This document shows, piece after piece, positions 1 to 11,742 of a DNA stretch of 64,000 nucleotides (positions are counted from its first letter, which is position 1; every line of letters starts with the position of its first letter). The notes below the pieces were generated by a model that made no database searches, was not told the origin of the DNA, and saw nothing but the letters and a program-made list of their open reading frames with translations. Origin of the DNA: CAIWHR01 sp963846855 (GTDB lineage Bacteria; Pseudomonadota; Gammaproteobacteria; Burkholderiales; Casimicrobiaceae). Position numbers and translations under genes: made by a program. The stretch is taken from the NCBI GenBank assembly GCA_963846855.1, contig CAWJXK010000012.1, forward strand, positions 71,985 to 135,984, given 5' to 3'.

Positions 1-707
1 TCGCGCTGGCCGATTTCGATCTCGACGTCGACGCGGGCGAATTCGTCACCCTGCTGGGGCCGTCGGGCTGCGGCAAGAGTACCGTGCTGCGCCTCGTCGC
101 GGGACTTACTGCCCCGACGGCGGGATCGATCGAATGGAGAGGCGATCTCGCGGCTGCGGACGGGCGGCAGCTCGACTTCGTGTTCCAGGAGCCGACGCTG
201 ATGCCGTGGGCGACCGTGGAGGCGAATGTCGCGCTGCCGCTGCGCCTCGCCGGTGCCGACCGAGGTGAGATCGGATCGCGCGTGCACGACGCACTGGAGC
301 GCGTCGGTCTCGTGTCCTTCGCAACCTCATACCCGCGCGAGCTCTCCGGCGGGATGAAGATGCGCGTGTCCATCGCGCGGGCCCTGGTCACGCGGCCGCG
401 CGTGCTGCTGCTCGACGAGCCCTTCGCCGCGCTGGACGAGATCACGCGCTTCCGCCTCAACGACGATCTCCTGGAACTGCGGCGCCGCGAAGGGTGGACC
501 GTCGTGTTCGTCACGCACAGCGTGTACGAGGCGGTCTACCTTTCGAGCCGGATTATCGTGATGGGACAGGGCAACGTCGCGAGCGTGCATCGCCTGGCGC
601 TGCCGTCCGCGCGCGACGAGGCGTTTCGCGCTTCGACGGACTATCTTGCGGCCTGCCGCGAGATATCGGCGGCGCTGGGCGCGGCGATGGAGCAGCGGGT
701 CGCATGA
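1..707 (+). CDS. ABC transporter ATP-binding protein, 5' end outside window (SsuB/TauB/ThiZ class)
   Basis: ATPase subunit of an importer of the nitrate/sulfonate/taurine/pyrimidine-precursor class. The reading frame is open from base 3, so the start codon lies before the window. The visible part begins just ahead of the Walker A motif GPSGCGKST, then shows the Q-loop (VFQEPTLMPW), the signature LSGGMKMRVSIARAL, Walker B VLLLDEPFAALDE and the H-loop VTHS. These are all the residues needed for ATP hydrolysis. Its stop overlaps the start of the permease gene (ATGA), so the two are translationally coupled. The substrate cannot be read from the ATPase; the periplasmic binding protein is probably upstream of the window. 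Confidence 0.9.
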   Translation, partial: ALADFDLDVDAGEFVTLLGPSGCGKSTVLRLVAGLTAPTAGSIEWRGDLAAADGRQLDFVFQEPTLMPWATVEANVALPLRLAGADRGEIGSRVHDALERVGLVSFATSYPRELSGGMKMRVSIARALVTRPRVLLLDEPFAALDEITRFRLNDDLLELRRREGWTVVFVTHSVYEAVYLSSRIIVMGQGNVASVHRLALPSARDEAFRASTDYLAACREISAALGAAMEQRVA

Positions 708-1525
708 GCTCGGGCACCCCATACGGCACACCGGAGCGGCGGCGCATGTCGCGCGCCAGGATCCTGCTGCCCGTTGCAACCGCCTGCGCCGGATTGCTCG
801 CGTGGCAGCTGGTCGTGACGGCGTTCGCGATTCCGCATTACATCCTGCCGGGGCCCTGGCTCGTCGCGGCGACGCTGTGGTCGGATTGGGGAACGCTCTG
901 GCCGGCGCTCCTGGTGACGCTCGAGGTGACCTTCCTCGCGCTCGCGGCGGCGGCAGCAGGCGGCGTCGCGCTCGCGCTCCTGTTCGCGCAGTCGAAGTGG
1001 ATCGAGCACTCCCTTTTTCCTTACGCGGTCGTGCTGCAGGTGACGCCGATCATCGCGATTGCGCCACTGATCCTCATCTACGTCGACAATACGCACGTCG
1101 CGCTCGTGCTGTGCGCGTGGATCGTCGCGTTCTTCCCGGTCCTCGCCAACACGACGTTGGGACTCAACAGCGCCGACCACAATCTTGTCGACCTGTTCCG
1201 GCTGCACGGCGCCACGCGCTGGCAGACGCTGCGGTATCTGCGGATTCCTACGGCGCTGCCTTATTTCCTCGGCGGGCTGCGCATCGCCGGTGGGCTCGCG
1301 CTGATCGGCGCCGTGGTCGCCGAATTCACTGCCGGCACCGCGGGGCGCGGGGCCGGTCTCGCGTTCCGGATTCTCGAGGCCGGCTACCGGCTCAACATTC
1401 CGCGGATGTTCGCGGCGCTCGCGCTCATCACCGCGTCTGGGATCGCGATCTTCGCGGCGTTGACGGCGCTCTCGCACTTCGCCTTGCGGCGCTGGCACGA
1501 GAGCGCGATCACGCGTGAGGCTTAG
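704..1525 (+). CDS. ABC transporter permease (SsuC/TauC/ThiX class)
   Basis: Inner-membrane channel subunit, 273 residues, partner of the preceding ATPase. The ATG at 704 overlaps the ATPase stop (ATGA), which fixes the start; a longer open frame upstream is only a shadow of the ATPase gene. The protein has about six hydrophobic segments. Its cytoplasmic coupling loop, with the GATRWQTLRYLRIPTALP core, is the EAA motif that docks on the ATPase. Family members import sulfonates, taurine, nitrate or hydroxymethylpyrimidine, and nothing in the window decides between these. Confidence 0.88.
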   Translation: MSSGTPYGTPERRRMSRARILLPVATACAGLLAWQLVVTAFAIPHYILPGPWLVAATLWSDWGTLWPALLVTLEVTFLALAAAAAGGVALALLFAQSKWIEHSLFPYAVVLQVTPIIAIAPLILIYVDNTHVALVLCAWIVAFFPVLANTTLGLNSADHNLVDLFRLHGATRWQTLRYLRIPTALPYFLGGLRIAGGLALIGAVVAEFTAGTAGRGAGLAFRILEAGYRLNIPRMFAALALITASGIAIFAALTALSHFALRRWHESAITREA

Positions 1526-1537
1526 GTTCCCCGGGGG

Positions 1538-2821
1538 TCAGCGGTCGATCGTGAAGATCGCCGTCATCGCGCTGTTCGGCCCGAGGACATAGATGGTATA
1601 GACGCTGCTGGTCAGCACCGAGATGGTGGCCGTCGGGCTGATCGTTCCGGTCACGGGGTCGACGAATTTGAAGGTGTACGTGTCGACCTGCAGCGGGAGA
1701 TAGATCGACGCGGTTCCCGACGCGAGGCCGGTGATCGCCTTGACATCGTTGATCAGCACGTCGAGCGGCGGCGCATCCGGCGACGCGTTGATGAAGCGCA
1801 CCCGTACGAAATTCGACGGCACGGGCAGGTTGTCGTCGAGGAACACCTTCGCGGTTTGCGCTCCCGGGAATCCCAGCAGCAGCACGGTGCTGTCGGTCGC
1901 GGCAGCGACAGGGCCCGTCGTCTGCGCGATGATCGCGCCCGGCGTCGCGCTCGCCTGGAAGGCGAACGTCTGGGTCGCGCTCGGAAAGTACGTGTAATTC
2001 GATGGCACTCCGAATGCGAGACCCGTGAGCAGAGGCACCGTACCGACCAGCAGGTCGACATTCGCCATGCCGGGCGACGTGTTCATCGCCTTCAGACTCG
2101 ACAGCGTGTTGTCGGCGAACACGGTGCCGCCGGCGGTGTCGAGCAACATGACATTGACGAGCAGGCTGCTGCCGCGCGTGTAGATGATCGCGTTGGCAAC
2201 GCTGTGCGCCGCCAGCGCGTAGACGCCGGAATCGTAAACGATCGACTTCGTTCCCGCGACGGTGATGCGCGTGCGGTAGGACCCTTCGGGAAATGACGTG
2301 TATCCGCCGGAGCTGCCGTAGCCCAGAAAGCTTATCGTGGGGTCGATGTTGTCGATCAGGACGTCAGGCGCGGTGACGTAGATGTCGACGGCGGACTGGC
2401 CGGCGGCGACGAGCACGAAGCGTACCGATGCCGTTCCGTTGCCCGTATCCTGCACGACGTCGGGGAGCATGAGCTGCGCCGGGAACGAGACCGTGCCGAA
2501 CGGGACGAGCGTGTAATTCTGCTGGCCGGCGATGTTGAATGGCGTCGTAATGAGGTCGGCGGAGGTGCCGTCGATCCGTACGCCGAAGTCGTGCACGTCC
2601 GCCGTAAACGGCTGGTAGGCGGTCACGGCCTCGAATTTGATGCCGTTCCATGCCTGCGTGCCGTCGACGCTGACGGCAATGGCCGGCGCATCGGGCACGA
2701 CGTTGGCCACCCGGATCTGCGCCGGTGAGGCGTTGAAGGTGTTGATCGTGTTGATCTTGCAGCCGGCGAGCGCAAGCGGCAGCGCGATGACCGCACCCAG
2801 GAGCAGACGACTAAAGCGCAT
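1538..2821 (-). CDS. Secreted lipoprotein with DUF4397 repeats
   Basis: A 427-residue predicted lipoprotein. The signal peptide ends in the lipobox LALAGC with Cys21 as lipidation site. ATG at 2821 is chosen because it places this signal at the N-terminus and follows a G-rich ribosome site; the frame stays open upstream to 3220 without any plausible protein. The mature part holds about four beta-rich repeats with the pattern 'xRVxNxxPDAPxxxVxxDG', at roughly residues 30-130, 135-230, 235-330 and 335-427. The first and last are the clearest, and this is typical of DUF4397 surface proteins. Function is unknown. It is transcribed convergently with the ABC permease and divergently from hutH. Confidence 0.82.
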   Translation of the reverse strand: MRFSRLLLGAVIALPLALAGCKINTINTFNASPAQIRVANVVPDAPAIAVSVDGTQAWNGIKFEAVTAYQPFTADVHDFGVRIDGTSADLITTPFNIAGQQNYTLVPFGTVSFPAQLMLPDVVQDTGNGTASVRFVLVAAGQSAVDIYVTAPDVLIDNIDPTISFLGYGSSGGYTSFPEGSYRTRITVAGTKSIVYDSGVYALAAHSVANAIIYTRGSSLLVNVMLLDTAGGTVFADNTLSSLKAMNTSPGMANVDLLVGTVPLLTGLAFGVPSNYTYFPSATQTFAFQASATPGAIIAQTTGPVAAATDSTVLLLGFPGAQTAKVFLDDNLPVPSNFVRVRFINASPDAPPLDVLINDVKAITGLASGTASIYLPLQVDTYTFKFVDPVTGTISPTATISVLTSSVYTIYVLGPNSAMTAIFTIDR

Positions 2822-3065
2822 TGAAACCCCCGCGAACAAACGTGTATGATGCCACGCCTTGAGCTTTCCCGCGCGCGTCCCGCACGAATGGGGCCGTGCC
2901 CGGCGCTTCCGGGGCCGGCGCGCGCGCCGTGAAACCTTTGGTGACGAAAATCCCTCGCCGTTCCCGCATCCTGTGCGGGACCGCACACGATCCCGGGGCT
3001 GCGGATCGGGCGACGCGCCTCGCAACGCCGCCGATGCCTCGAGCTCGAACGCCTCTTCCGCCCCG

Positions 3066-4595
3066 ATGCCCACGCTGAGCCTCGTTCCCGGTCGCCTTGC
3101 GCTTTCGGAGTTGCGCGAGATCTGGTCGGCCCCCGTGAGGATTGGGGTTGACTCGGGCGCGCGGCCCGGCGTCGACGCAGCCGCGGCGGTCGTGCAGACG
3201 ATGCTTTCCTCCGGGCGCACCGTCTACGGTGTCAACACCGGCTTCGGCCTTCTCGCGCGCACGCGGATCGATGCGGCGCGACTCGCCGAACTGCAGCGCG
3301 CGCTCGTGTTGTCACACTCCGCCGGCACCGGCGCGTTGCTCGACGACGCCATCGTGCGGCTTGTCGTCGCGACCAAGGCCGCGTCGCTCGCGCGCGGCCA
3401 TTCGGGAGTCCGCTGGGAAGTGATCGAGCTGTTGCAGGCGATCGCCAACGCCGGAATCGTGCCGTGCATTCCTTCCCAGGGCTCCGTCGGCGCGTCCGGC
3501 GATCTCGCGCCGCTTGCCCATCTCGCCGCGGTGATGATCGGCGAAGGCGAGGTGCGAATATCGGGCGGCAAAACGATGTCAGGAGGCGACGCGCTGCGCG
3601 CGGCGGGACTCGCGCCGATCGTTCTCGGTCCGAAGGAAGGCCTCGCGCTCATCAACGGCACGCAGGTTTCGACCGCGCTCGCGCTCTCCGGGCTCTTCGC
3701 GGCGGAGCGGGCCATTTGTGCGGCGTTCGTCGCGGGGGCGCTCTCCGTCGACGCGTGCCTCGGCAGCGACACGCCGTTCGACGCGCGAATTCAGGCGCTG
3801 CGCGGCTATCGCGGCCAGACGGACGCCGCCTCGATCTACCGTGATCTCCTCCAGGGAAGCCGCATCCGCGAATCGCACAAGGATTGCCCACGCGTGCAGG
3901 ATCCCTACAGCCTGCGCTGCCAGCCGCAGGTGATGGGAGCCTGTCTCGACCAGATGCGCCACGCGGCGCAGGTGCTCGTCACCGAAGCGAACGCGGTATC
4001 GGACAATCCGCTGGTATTCGCCGATGCGAGCGAGATCATCTCGGGCGGCAACTTCCACGCCGAGCCCGTCGCCTTCGCGGCGGACAACCTGGCGTTGGCC
4101 ATTGCGGAGATCGGCGCGCTGTCGGAACGGCGCACGGCGCTGATGATGGACACGGGACTCTCAGGCCTGCCCCCGTTCCTCGTCGAGGACGGAGGCGTCA
4201 ACTCGGGCTTCATGATCGCGCACGTGACCGCCGCGGCACTCGCCTCGGAGAACAAGTCGCTTGCGCATCCCGCGTCGGTGGATTCGCTGCCGACCTCGGC
4301 CAACCAGGAAGATCACGTCAGCATGGCGACCTTCGCGGCGCGGCGGCTCGCGCCGATGGCCGCGAACACCGCGCGGATCGTCGCCATCGAGCTCCTCGCC
4401 GCGGCGCAGGGCGTCGAATTGCGGCGTCCGCTGACGACGTCGCCAAAGCTCGCAGCGGCCATCGCGATCATTCGCGGCAGCGTCGCGTTCTGGGAGCGCG
4501 ATCGCGCGTTCGCGCCGGATCTCGAGGCGATCCGGCTCATCGTCGAGCGCGGCGGTTTCAGCGCCTGCGTAGACCCCGCGGCACTGGCATTCTGA
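3066..4595 (+). CDS. hutH: Histidine ammonia-lyase
   Basis: Cytosolic enzyme that removes ammonia from L-histidine to give trans-urocanate, the first step of histidine use as carbon and nitrogen source. It has 509 residues, the normal length for the family. The Ala143-Ser144-Gly145 triad in GSVGASGDLAPLAH cyclises to the MIO prosthetic group, and Tyr54 in RTVYGVNTGFG is the usual active-site tyrosine. The open frame extends upstream to 2859, but homology begins at the ATG at 3066, which has no strong ribosome site. hutU follows after 20 bases, so they form an operon. No HutC repressor or later hut genes (hutI, hutG/hutF) are in the window. Confidence 0.96.
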   Translation: MPTLSLVPGRLALSELREIWSAPVRIGVDSGARPGVDAAAAVVQTMLSSGRTVYGVNTGFGLLARTRIDAARLAELQRALVLSHSAGTGALLDDAIVRLVVATKAASLARGHSGVRWEVIELLQAIANAGIVPCIPSQGSVGASGDLAPLAHLAAVMIGEGEVRISGGKTMSGGDALRAAGLAPIVLGPKEGLALINGTQVSTALALSGLFAAERAICAAFVAGALSVDACLGSDTPFDARIQALRGYRGQTDAASIYRDLLQGSRIRESHKDCPRVQDPYSLRCQPQVMGACLDQMRHAAQVLVTEANAVSDNPLVFADASEIISGGNFHAEPVAFAADNLALAIAEIGALSERRTALMMDTGLSGLPPFLVEDGGVNSGFMIAHVTAAALASENKSLAHPASVDSLPTSANQEDHVSMATFAARRLAPMAANTARIVAIELLAAAQGVELRRPLTTSPKLAAAIAIIRGSVAFWERDRAFAPDLEAIRLIVERGGFSACVDPAALAF

Positions 4596-4615
4596 CCGTG
4601 ACCTGGAGCCAGACG

Positions 4616-6322
<1,707 letters not shown>

Positions 6323-6339
6323 AAACGCGCCGACGCGAG

Positions 6340-7395
6340 TCAGAAGACCCAGAGATCCTCGCGCGGGACTTCGAGCCAGTGCATCCCCGCCGCGAGCGGG
6401 GCGGTGCCGTAGGCGCGCAGTCGCGACTCGCCGACGTGGAAGAGGTGCTCCCATTTGTCGCCGAGGTACATCGACGTCGTGAGGCTCGCCTCCAGGCGAT
6501 TGTCGCCCGGCCCACCGGCGAGGCGGATGCGCTCGAGACGGATCATCGCCGTGCCGTCCTTTCCCGATGTGGCACCTTGTCTCGCGCGGCCCCACAGCGC
6601 GTAGCCCTGGCCTTCGAGCCGCGCCGCGCCGTCGCGAATTTCCGTGACGCGCCCGGGCAGCCGGTTGTTGCTGCCCATGAAATCGGCGACGAACAGCGTC
6701 GCCGGATTGCCGTACATCTCCTGCGGCGTCCCCTGCTGCTCGATGCGACCCTCGTTCAGGAGCAGGATGCGATCCGACATCGCGAGCGACTCGCCCTGGT
6801 CGTGCGTGACGCACAGCGCCGAGAGCTGCAGCTCGACGATGAGTTCGCGCAGCCATGCGCGCGCCTCCTCGCGCAGCTTCGCGTCGAGGTTCGACAGCGG
6901 CTCGTCCAGCAGGATCACCGGCGGGTTGTAGACGAGCGCGCGCGCGAGCGCCACCCGCTGCTGCTGGCCGCCGGAGAGCTGGTGCGGAAACCGCTCGCGC
7001 AGATGCGCCAGTGAGAGCTGATCGAGCGCGGCGAATACTCGTGTCTTGATGTCCGTTCCCGTGACCTTGCGCAACTTGAGTCCGTAGGCCACGTTGTCGA
7101 ACACCGTCTTGTGCGGCCACAGTGCGTAGGACTGGAACACCAACCCGAGGTTTCGGCCCTCGGCCGGAACGTCGATCTTGGCCGCGCCGTCGAAGACCGC
7201 CTTGTCGCCGATGCGAATCGTTCCCGCGTTCGGCATCTCGAGCCCCGCGACGGCGCGCAGCAGCGTCGTCTTGCCACTGCCCGACGGGCCCAGCAGCGAG
7301 ACCACCTCGCCTCGATTGAGCGTCAGCGACACGCCCTTGAGGATCGGATTGCTCCCATACGCGAGATGGAGATCGTCGACGGTGAGTTCGGCCAT
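6340..7395 (-). CDS. ABC transporter ATP-binding protein with TOBE domain (FbpC/PotA-type)
   Basis: ATPase of the three-gene importer encoded on the minus strand. It has 351 residues. The nucleotide-binding domain covers about residues 1-235, with Walker A GPSGSGKTT, signature LSGGQQQRVALARAL, Walker B VILLDEPLSNLDAK and switch His in VTHDQGES. A C-terminal TOBE-like beta domain follows (about 245-350). This architecture is typical of ferric-iron, spermidine/putrescine, sulfate and 2-aminoethylphosphonate importers. It is last in the order binding protein - permease - ATPase, 21 bases after the permease. Confidence 0.9.
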   Translation of the reverse strand: MAELTVDDLHLAYGSNPILKGVSLTLNRGEVVSLLGPSGSGKTTLLRAVAGLEMPNAGTIRIGDKAVFDGAAKIDVPAEGRNLGLVFQSYALWPHKTVFDNVAYGLKLRKVTGTDIKTRVFAALDQLSLAHLRERFPHQLSGGQQQRVALARALVYNPPVILLDEPLSNLDAKLREEARAWLRELIVELQLSALCVTHDQGESLAMSDRILLLNEGRIEQQGTPQEMYGNPATLFVADFMGSNNRLPGRVTEIRDGAARLEGQGYALWGRARQGATSGKDGTAMIRLERIRLAGGPGDNRLEASLTTSMYLGDKWEHLFHVGESRLRAYGTAPLAAGMHWLEVPREDLWVF

Positions 7396-7416
7396 GGTGA
7401 TTTCCCTGCAGTTCGG

Positions 7417-9108
7417 TTAATCGCGCAGTCGCACGCCGAAGCGCAGCGCAAGCGCGAGCCCGGTGCCGACCAGCACGACGTTGATGAACGATAGCGCGGC
7501 GACGACGTCGATCGCGCCGCCCTGCCACAGCGACACGAGCTCGGCGCCGATCACTTCGGTTCCCGGCGCGAGCAGGTAGACGCCGGTGGAATACTCGCGC
7601 TCGAAGATCATGAAGACCAGGAGCCACGAGGCGAGCAGCCCGTGGCGAAGCAGCGGCAGCGTGATGTCGCGCGACACGCGCCCGCGGCTCGCGCCGACGC
7701 TGCGCCCGGCTTCCTCGAGCTCGGAGGAGACCTGCAGCAGCGACGACGAGATGAGCCGCATGCCGTAGGCGAGCCACACGACCGTGTAGGCGAGCCACAT
7801 GCTGAAGATCGTCGTGCGAAGCGGCGTCAGTGGCGGGAAAAACAGGAACACCCAGAGAAACGCGAGACCGGCGAGCAGCCCCGGTATGGCGCGCGGAACG
7901 AGGACGAGGTAATCGACGAAGCGCGACCAGCCGTCGTTGCGCCGGTGCGTCGAGAAGCCGATCGCCGTGTAGCACGCGACCGCGATCGCGCCGCCGACCG
8001 TGCCGATCAGGATCGTGTTCCAGATCGCGCGCACGAGGGTTGGTTCCTCCCACACCGACTGGAAGTGCTCGAGCGTCAGGACCTCGGAGAGCTTCGTGCC
8101 GTAGCCCCAGTTCGAAACGAAGGCGCGGAGCGCGATGCCGGTGAGGGGCACGATGACTCCGACGAAGAGCCACGCGCCGATCAGCGCTCCGGCGACCCAT
8201 TTCCACGCGCGGAGCGGCAGCTCGCGGATCCGGCCGGCCTTCCCCTTGATCGTCGCGTACTTGCGCGTGTTCTGCAGCAGGAAGCGCTGCAGCAGCACCA
8301 GCGGGAAGGTGACGGCGACGATGCAGATCGCCACCGCGGCCATCAGGTGATACGACGGCGTGCCCAGCTTGTTGGTGAGCTTGTACAGATACGTCGAGAG
8401 GACGAGGTGTCCCTCGGGATCGCCGAGCACGAGCGGCAGCCCGAAGAGCTCGAACCCCAGGAAGAACACGAGCACCGCCGAGTACAGCAGTGCCGGCATG
8501 ATCAGCGGCAGGCTCACGGTCGTCGCGACGCGAAACGGCGACGCCCCCGCGACGCGCGCGGCCTCCTCGACGTCGGAGCCGAGGCTCTTCAGCGCGGCCG
8601 ACGCATAGACATAGACGTTCGGCACGTGCGTCAAACCGGCGATGACGCCGATCGCCGTCAGCGAATAGATGCCCCACGGCGCGCCGCCGAAGAGCTCGGT
8701 CGCCCAGACCGTGTAGAAGCCGACCGGCCCGGCGGACACGACGTAGCCGAACGCGAGCACCATCGGCGACACGAACGAAGGCACGAGGATCAGCGGCTCG
8801 ATCCAGCGCTTGCCCGGGAGATCGGTTCGCTCCATGACGAACGCCAGCAGCGCGCCCAGAGGCACGGCGATGATCACCATCGCCATGGCGATCAGCACCG
8901 AGTTGAGCGAGGACTGCCAGAAGTCGGGATCCGCAAAGATGAACGCGTACGCGCCGACTCCGATCGTCTTCTTCGCGTCGAAGAACGGCGCCGAAAGAAA
9001 GCTCTGGTAGAGGATCAGCGACAGCGGCGCAAGGACTGCCGCCGCCGTTACAAGGATCGTGAGCGCGCGCGGGAATGCGGCGAGCGTCATCGCACGCATG
9101 GGCGTCAC
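7417..9108 (-). CDS. ABC transporter permease, two fused halves (FbpB-type)
   Basis: Inner-membrane channel of 563 residues, twice the size of a simple permease. It consists of two homologous six-helix halves, as in FbpB ferric-iron permeases. Each half has its own EAA coupling loop: EEAARVAGASPFRVATTVSLP in the first and EEAGRSVGASRGRVSRDITLP in the second. The frame opens with GTG at 9108, but ATG codons at 9099 and 9090 could be the true start. It lies 46 bases downstream of the binding-protein gene and 21 bases upstream of the ATPase gene. Confidence 0.9.
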   Translation of the reverse strand: MTPMRAMTLAAFPRALTILVTAAAVLAPLSLILYQSFLSAPFFDAKKTIGVGAYAFIFADPDFWQSSLNSVLIAMAMVIIAVPLGALLAFVMERTDLPGKRWIEPLILVPSFVSPMVLAFGYVVSAGPVGFYTVWATELFGGAPWGIYSLTAIGVIAGLTHVPNVYVYASAALKSLGSDVEEAARVAGASPFRVATTVSLPLIMPALLYSAVLVFFLGFELFGLPLVLGDPEGHLVLSTYLYKLTNKLGTPSYHLMAAVAICIVAVTFPLVLLQRFLLQNTRKYATIKGKAGRIRELPLRAWKWVAGALIGAWLFVGVIVPLTGIALRAFVSNWGYGTKLSEVLTLEHFQSVWEEPTLVRAIWNTILIGTVGGAIAVACYTAIGFSTHRRNDGWSRFVDYLVLVPRAIPGLLAGLAFLWVFLFFPPLTPLRTTIFSMWLAYTVVWLAYGMRLISSSLLQVSSELEEAGRSVGASRGRVSRDITLPLLRHGLLASWLLVFMIFEREYSTGVYLLAPGTEVIGAELVSLWQGGAIDVVAALSFINVVLVGTGLALALRFGVRLRD

Positions 9109-9154
9109 CGGAGCCGGATCGTCGTGCCAGCGCCTTGCCGCGGATGGCCGCGCG

Positions 9155-10255
9155 CTACTTGCCCGCCGCGCCGGCCTGCAGCGTTGCCTTCCAATCGCTC
9201 AGGAAGTCGAGCCGCCTCTTCTGGTCGAGGTAGGTGACGATCTCGGCGCTCACCGGGATCGGCTTGACGTTCGCGCCGAGCTGCTTCGCGAGCGATGCGG
9301 CCGTGTATTCGGCGTCGACGTCGCTGCGGATCGCGAAGAGCTCGACGTCCCCGCCGATCAGCTTCTGCCCGCGCTGCGACAGGATGTAGTCGGTCCACAG
9401 CTTCGCGGCGTTCGGGTTCTTCGCCTGCTTGCCGATGAACAGCACGCGCGAGAGCACCAGCGTGTAGTCCTTCGGCAGCACGACGCCGAGCGCAGGGTCC
9501 TTTTTCGCGCGCACCAGCGCATACGAGCCCAGCACGTTGTAGCCCAGCAGGTGCTCGCCCGACGACACCTTTTCCAGCATGTTGCCGGTGCTGGCATAGA
9601 CGCGGTAGCTCGACGCGCCGAAGCCCTTCTCGAGATCCTTCATCCCGGCGAAGTACTTCGTGTCCTGCACGACGAACATGAAGCCGACGCCGCTCTTCTC
9701 GATGTCGTACGTGGTGACCTTGCCCTTGAACTTGTCGGCCTTCGTCGTGATCAGTTTCGCGAAGGCCGCGTGGTCCTGCGGCACTTCGTCCGCGGTGACC
9801 AGGCGCTTGTTGTAGATGAACACGGCCGGCTCGTAGGTCGTTCCGTAAGCCTGGTTCCTGTAGACGGCCCATGCGGGGAGCTTCGACGCCTCGGGTGACG
9901 CGTAGGTGAGCGCCTGGCCGTCGTCGACGAGCTTGACCTGGAGGTCCATCGCAGAGCTCCACATCACGTCCGCCGAGCCCTGGCCCGAGGCAACCTCCGC
10001 GATGAAGCGGTTGTACATCTCGGTCGAGTTCATGTCGTTGTATTCGACCTTGACGTTGGGATATAGCGCGGTGAAGTCCTTGATCAGCGGCTGCGCGGCC
10101 TTGGTGTCGAGCGCGCTGTAGATGACGACCTTGCCTTCCTTGTTGGCGGCGGCAATGATCTGCGCGTAGTCGGCGGGGTAGCCGGCAGGCGGGGTCTGCG
10201 CGAATGCGGCGAACGAGACTGCGGAAAGCGTCAGTGCCAACAGGCGAGCGTGCAT
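9155..10255 (-). CDS. Extracellular solute-binding protein, family 1 (FbpA-like)
   Basis: Periplasmic receptor of the importer encoded downstream. It has 366 residues with a cleavable signal peptide (MHARLLALTLSAVSFAAFAQ). ATG at 10255 is preceded by GGAGGAG, and this start gives a clean signal peptide; an upstream ATG at 10342 does not. Recognisable parts are EGKVVIYSALDTKAAQPLIKDF near the N-terminus, MWSSAMDLQVKLV, and the hinge-region KDYTLVLSRVLFI. These place it with the ferric-iron/aminoethylphosphonate/thiamine type of receptors. The ligand is unresolved: I did not find an unambiguous pair of iron-binding tyrosines. Confidence 0.88.
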   Translation of the reverse strand: MHARLLALTLSAVSFAAFAQTPPAGYPADYAQIIAAANKEGKVVIYSALDTKAAQPLIKDFTALYPNVKVEYNDMNSTEMYNRFIAEVASGQGSADVMWSSAMDLQVKLVDDGQALTYASPEASKLPAWAVYRNQAYGTTYEPAVFIYNKRLVTADEVPQDHAAFAKLITTKADKFKGKVTTYDIEKSGVGFMFVVQDTKYFAGMKDLEKGFGASSYRVYASTGNMLEKVSSGEHLLGYNVLGSYALVRAKKDPALGVVLPKDYTLVLSRVLFIGKQAKNPNAAKLWTDYILSQRGQKLIGGDVELFAIRSDVDAEYTAASLAKQLGANVKPIPVSAEIVTYLDQKRRLDFLSDWKATLQAGAAGK

Positions 10256-10396
10256 GGGAATCTCCTCCGGGCATGCGGCCTCGGGGTGGCGCCGCGAAGC
10301 AAGATTATAGGGGAAGGGACGGGCGGGTGCGCTCCTGCCCAACGCGCGTTCCCGTCCTGCACCGGCCGCCGAAGCCCGTCCGGCAGCGCGTGCCGG

Positions 10397-11742
10397 TCAC
10401 GCGCGAATCAATGCGAGCACTTCATCGCGCCGTGCCACGAGTTCTGCTTCGCTTCCCAGTGCCTCGAGGTTGAGCCGGAGCAGCGGTTCCGTATTCGACG
10501 GCCGGACGTTGAAGTGCCAGGTATCGAAGTCGATCGAGATCCCGTCGAGATGGGAGACCCGCGCGCCAAGTGCGGCGTAGCGGTCCTGCAGCATCCGGAG
10601 CTTTTGCGGGACATCGGCGACACGCGTGTTGATCTCGCCGCTGATGAAGTAGTTCGCCCGGAAGCGGCGCACGACGCTCGAAAGCGCTTCCCCACGCCGC
10701 GACAGGAGTTCCAGCATCAGCAGGAAGGGCACGACGCCGGTGTCGGCCTGCGAGAAGTCGCGAAAGTAATAGTGGCCCGAGACTTCGCCCGCAAAGGCGG
10801 CGTTCGTCTCGCGCATGCGATGCTTGATGAACGCATGGCCGACCCGCGAAACGATCGCAATGCCGCCCGCTGCCTCTATCGTGCGCGGCACCGCCCAGCT
10901 CGCTCTAACGTCGTAGATGATTTTCGCGCCGGGCTCCTTCGCGAGAATCGACTCGGCGAAGAGCGCGGTCGTGAAGTCGCCCGGCACGAACTCCCCCGTG
11001 TCGTCGACGAAAAAGCAGCGATCGGCATCCCCGTCGAAGGCGACCCCCATTGCAGCGTGCTCCTCGGAAACCTTGCGCACGAGGAACTCGCGGTTTTCCG
11101 GCAGCAGCGGGTTCGGCTCGTGGTTGGGGAAGCTGCCGTCCGGTTCGAAATGGCAGCGCACGACCTCGAGCGGAAGCCGGTCGAGCACCGCCGGCAGCAT
11201 CGAGCCGGCCATTCCGTTGGCGCCGTCGATGACGATCCTGAGCGGCTTCAGCCTGGCCGGTTCGATGAACGAGAGGACGCGTTCGACGTAGGCGGGACCG
11301 ATGTCGAAGTCGCGGGGCTGCGCGACACGGCGGGCAGGCCCGAACCCCGCGAGTGCGCGGGTGCGAATCCGGTCGAGCCCGGAATCGCCGCCGACAGGCA
11401 GCGCGCCGGCCCGCACGATCTTCATTCCGGTGTATTCCTTCGGATTGTGCGAGGCGGTGACGCAGATGCCGCCATCCAGGCCGAGCTCACCGACGGCGCA
11501 ATAGAGCATTTCGGTGCCGACGAGACCGATGTCGAGCACTTCGGCGCCGCCGTCGGCGGCGCCGTCGATGACGGCCTTCGCCACCTGAGGCGACGACAGC
11601 CGCATGTCCCGCCCGATTGCGATACGGCGCGGCGCGAACTCTTCGACAAGGCGCGCCCAATCGCGTAGGCTCCGGCCTCATCGAGCTCGTCGGGATAGAT
11701 CCCGCGCACGTCGTATGCCTTGAAGATCCGGGGATCGAGCAT
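10397..11742 (-). CDS. manB: Phosphomannomutase/phosphoglucomutase, frame interrupted once
   Basis: Interconverts mannose-6-P and mannose-1-P (and usually glucose phosphates), feeding GDP-mannose synthesis with the divergent manC. The N-terminus MLDPRIFKAYDVRGIYPDELD begins at ATG 11742. The body continues from MRLSSPQ in another frame, through the metal loop FDGDADRCFFVD and the C-terminal RPSNTEPLLRLN. The frames meet at 11645-11648, where restoring one C (reading GACCAAG) recreates a continuous 448-residue protein with ALVEEFAPRRIAIGRDMRLSS. The expected catalytic serine motif (TASHNP) is present. A one-base deletion in an otherwise perfect gene suggests a sequence error or a very recent mutation. 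Confidence 0.85.
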
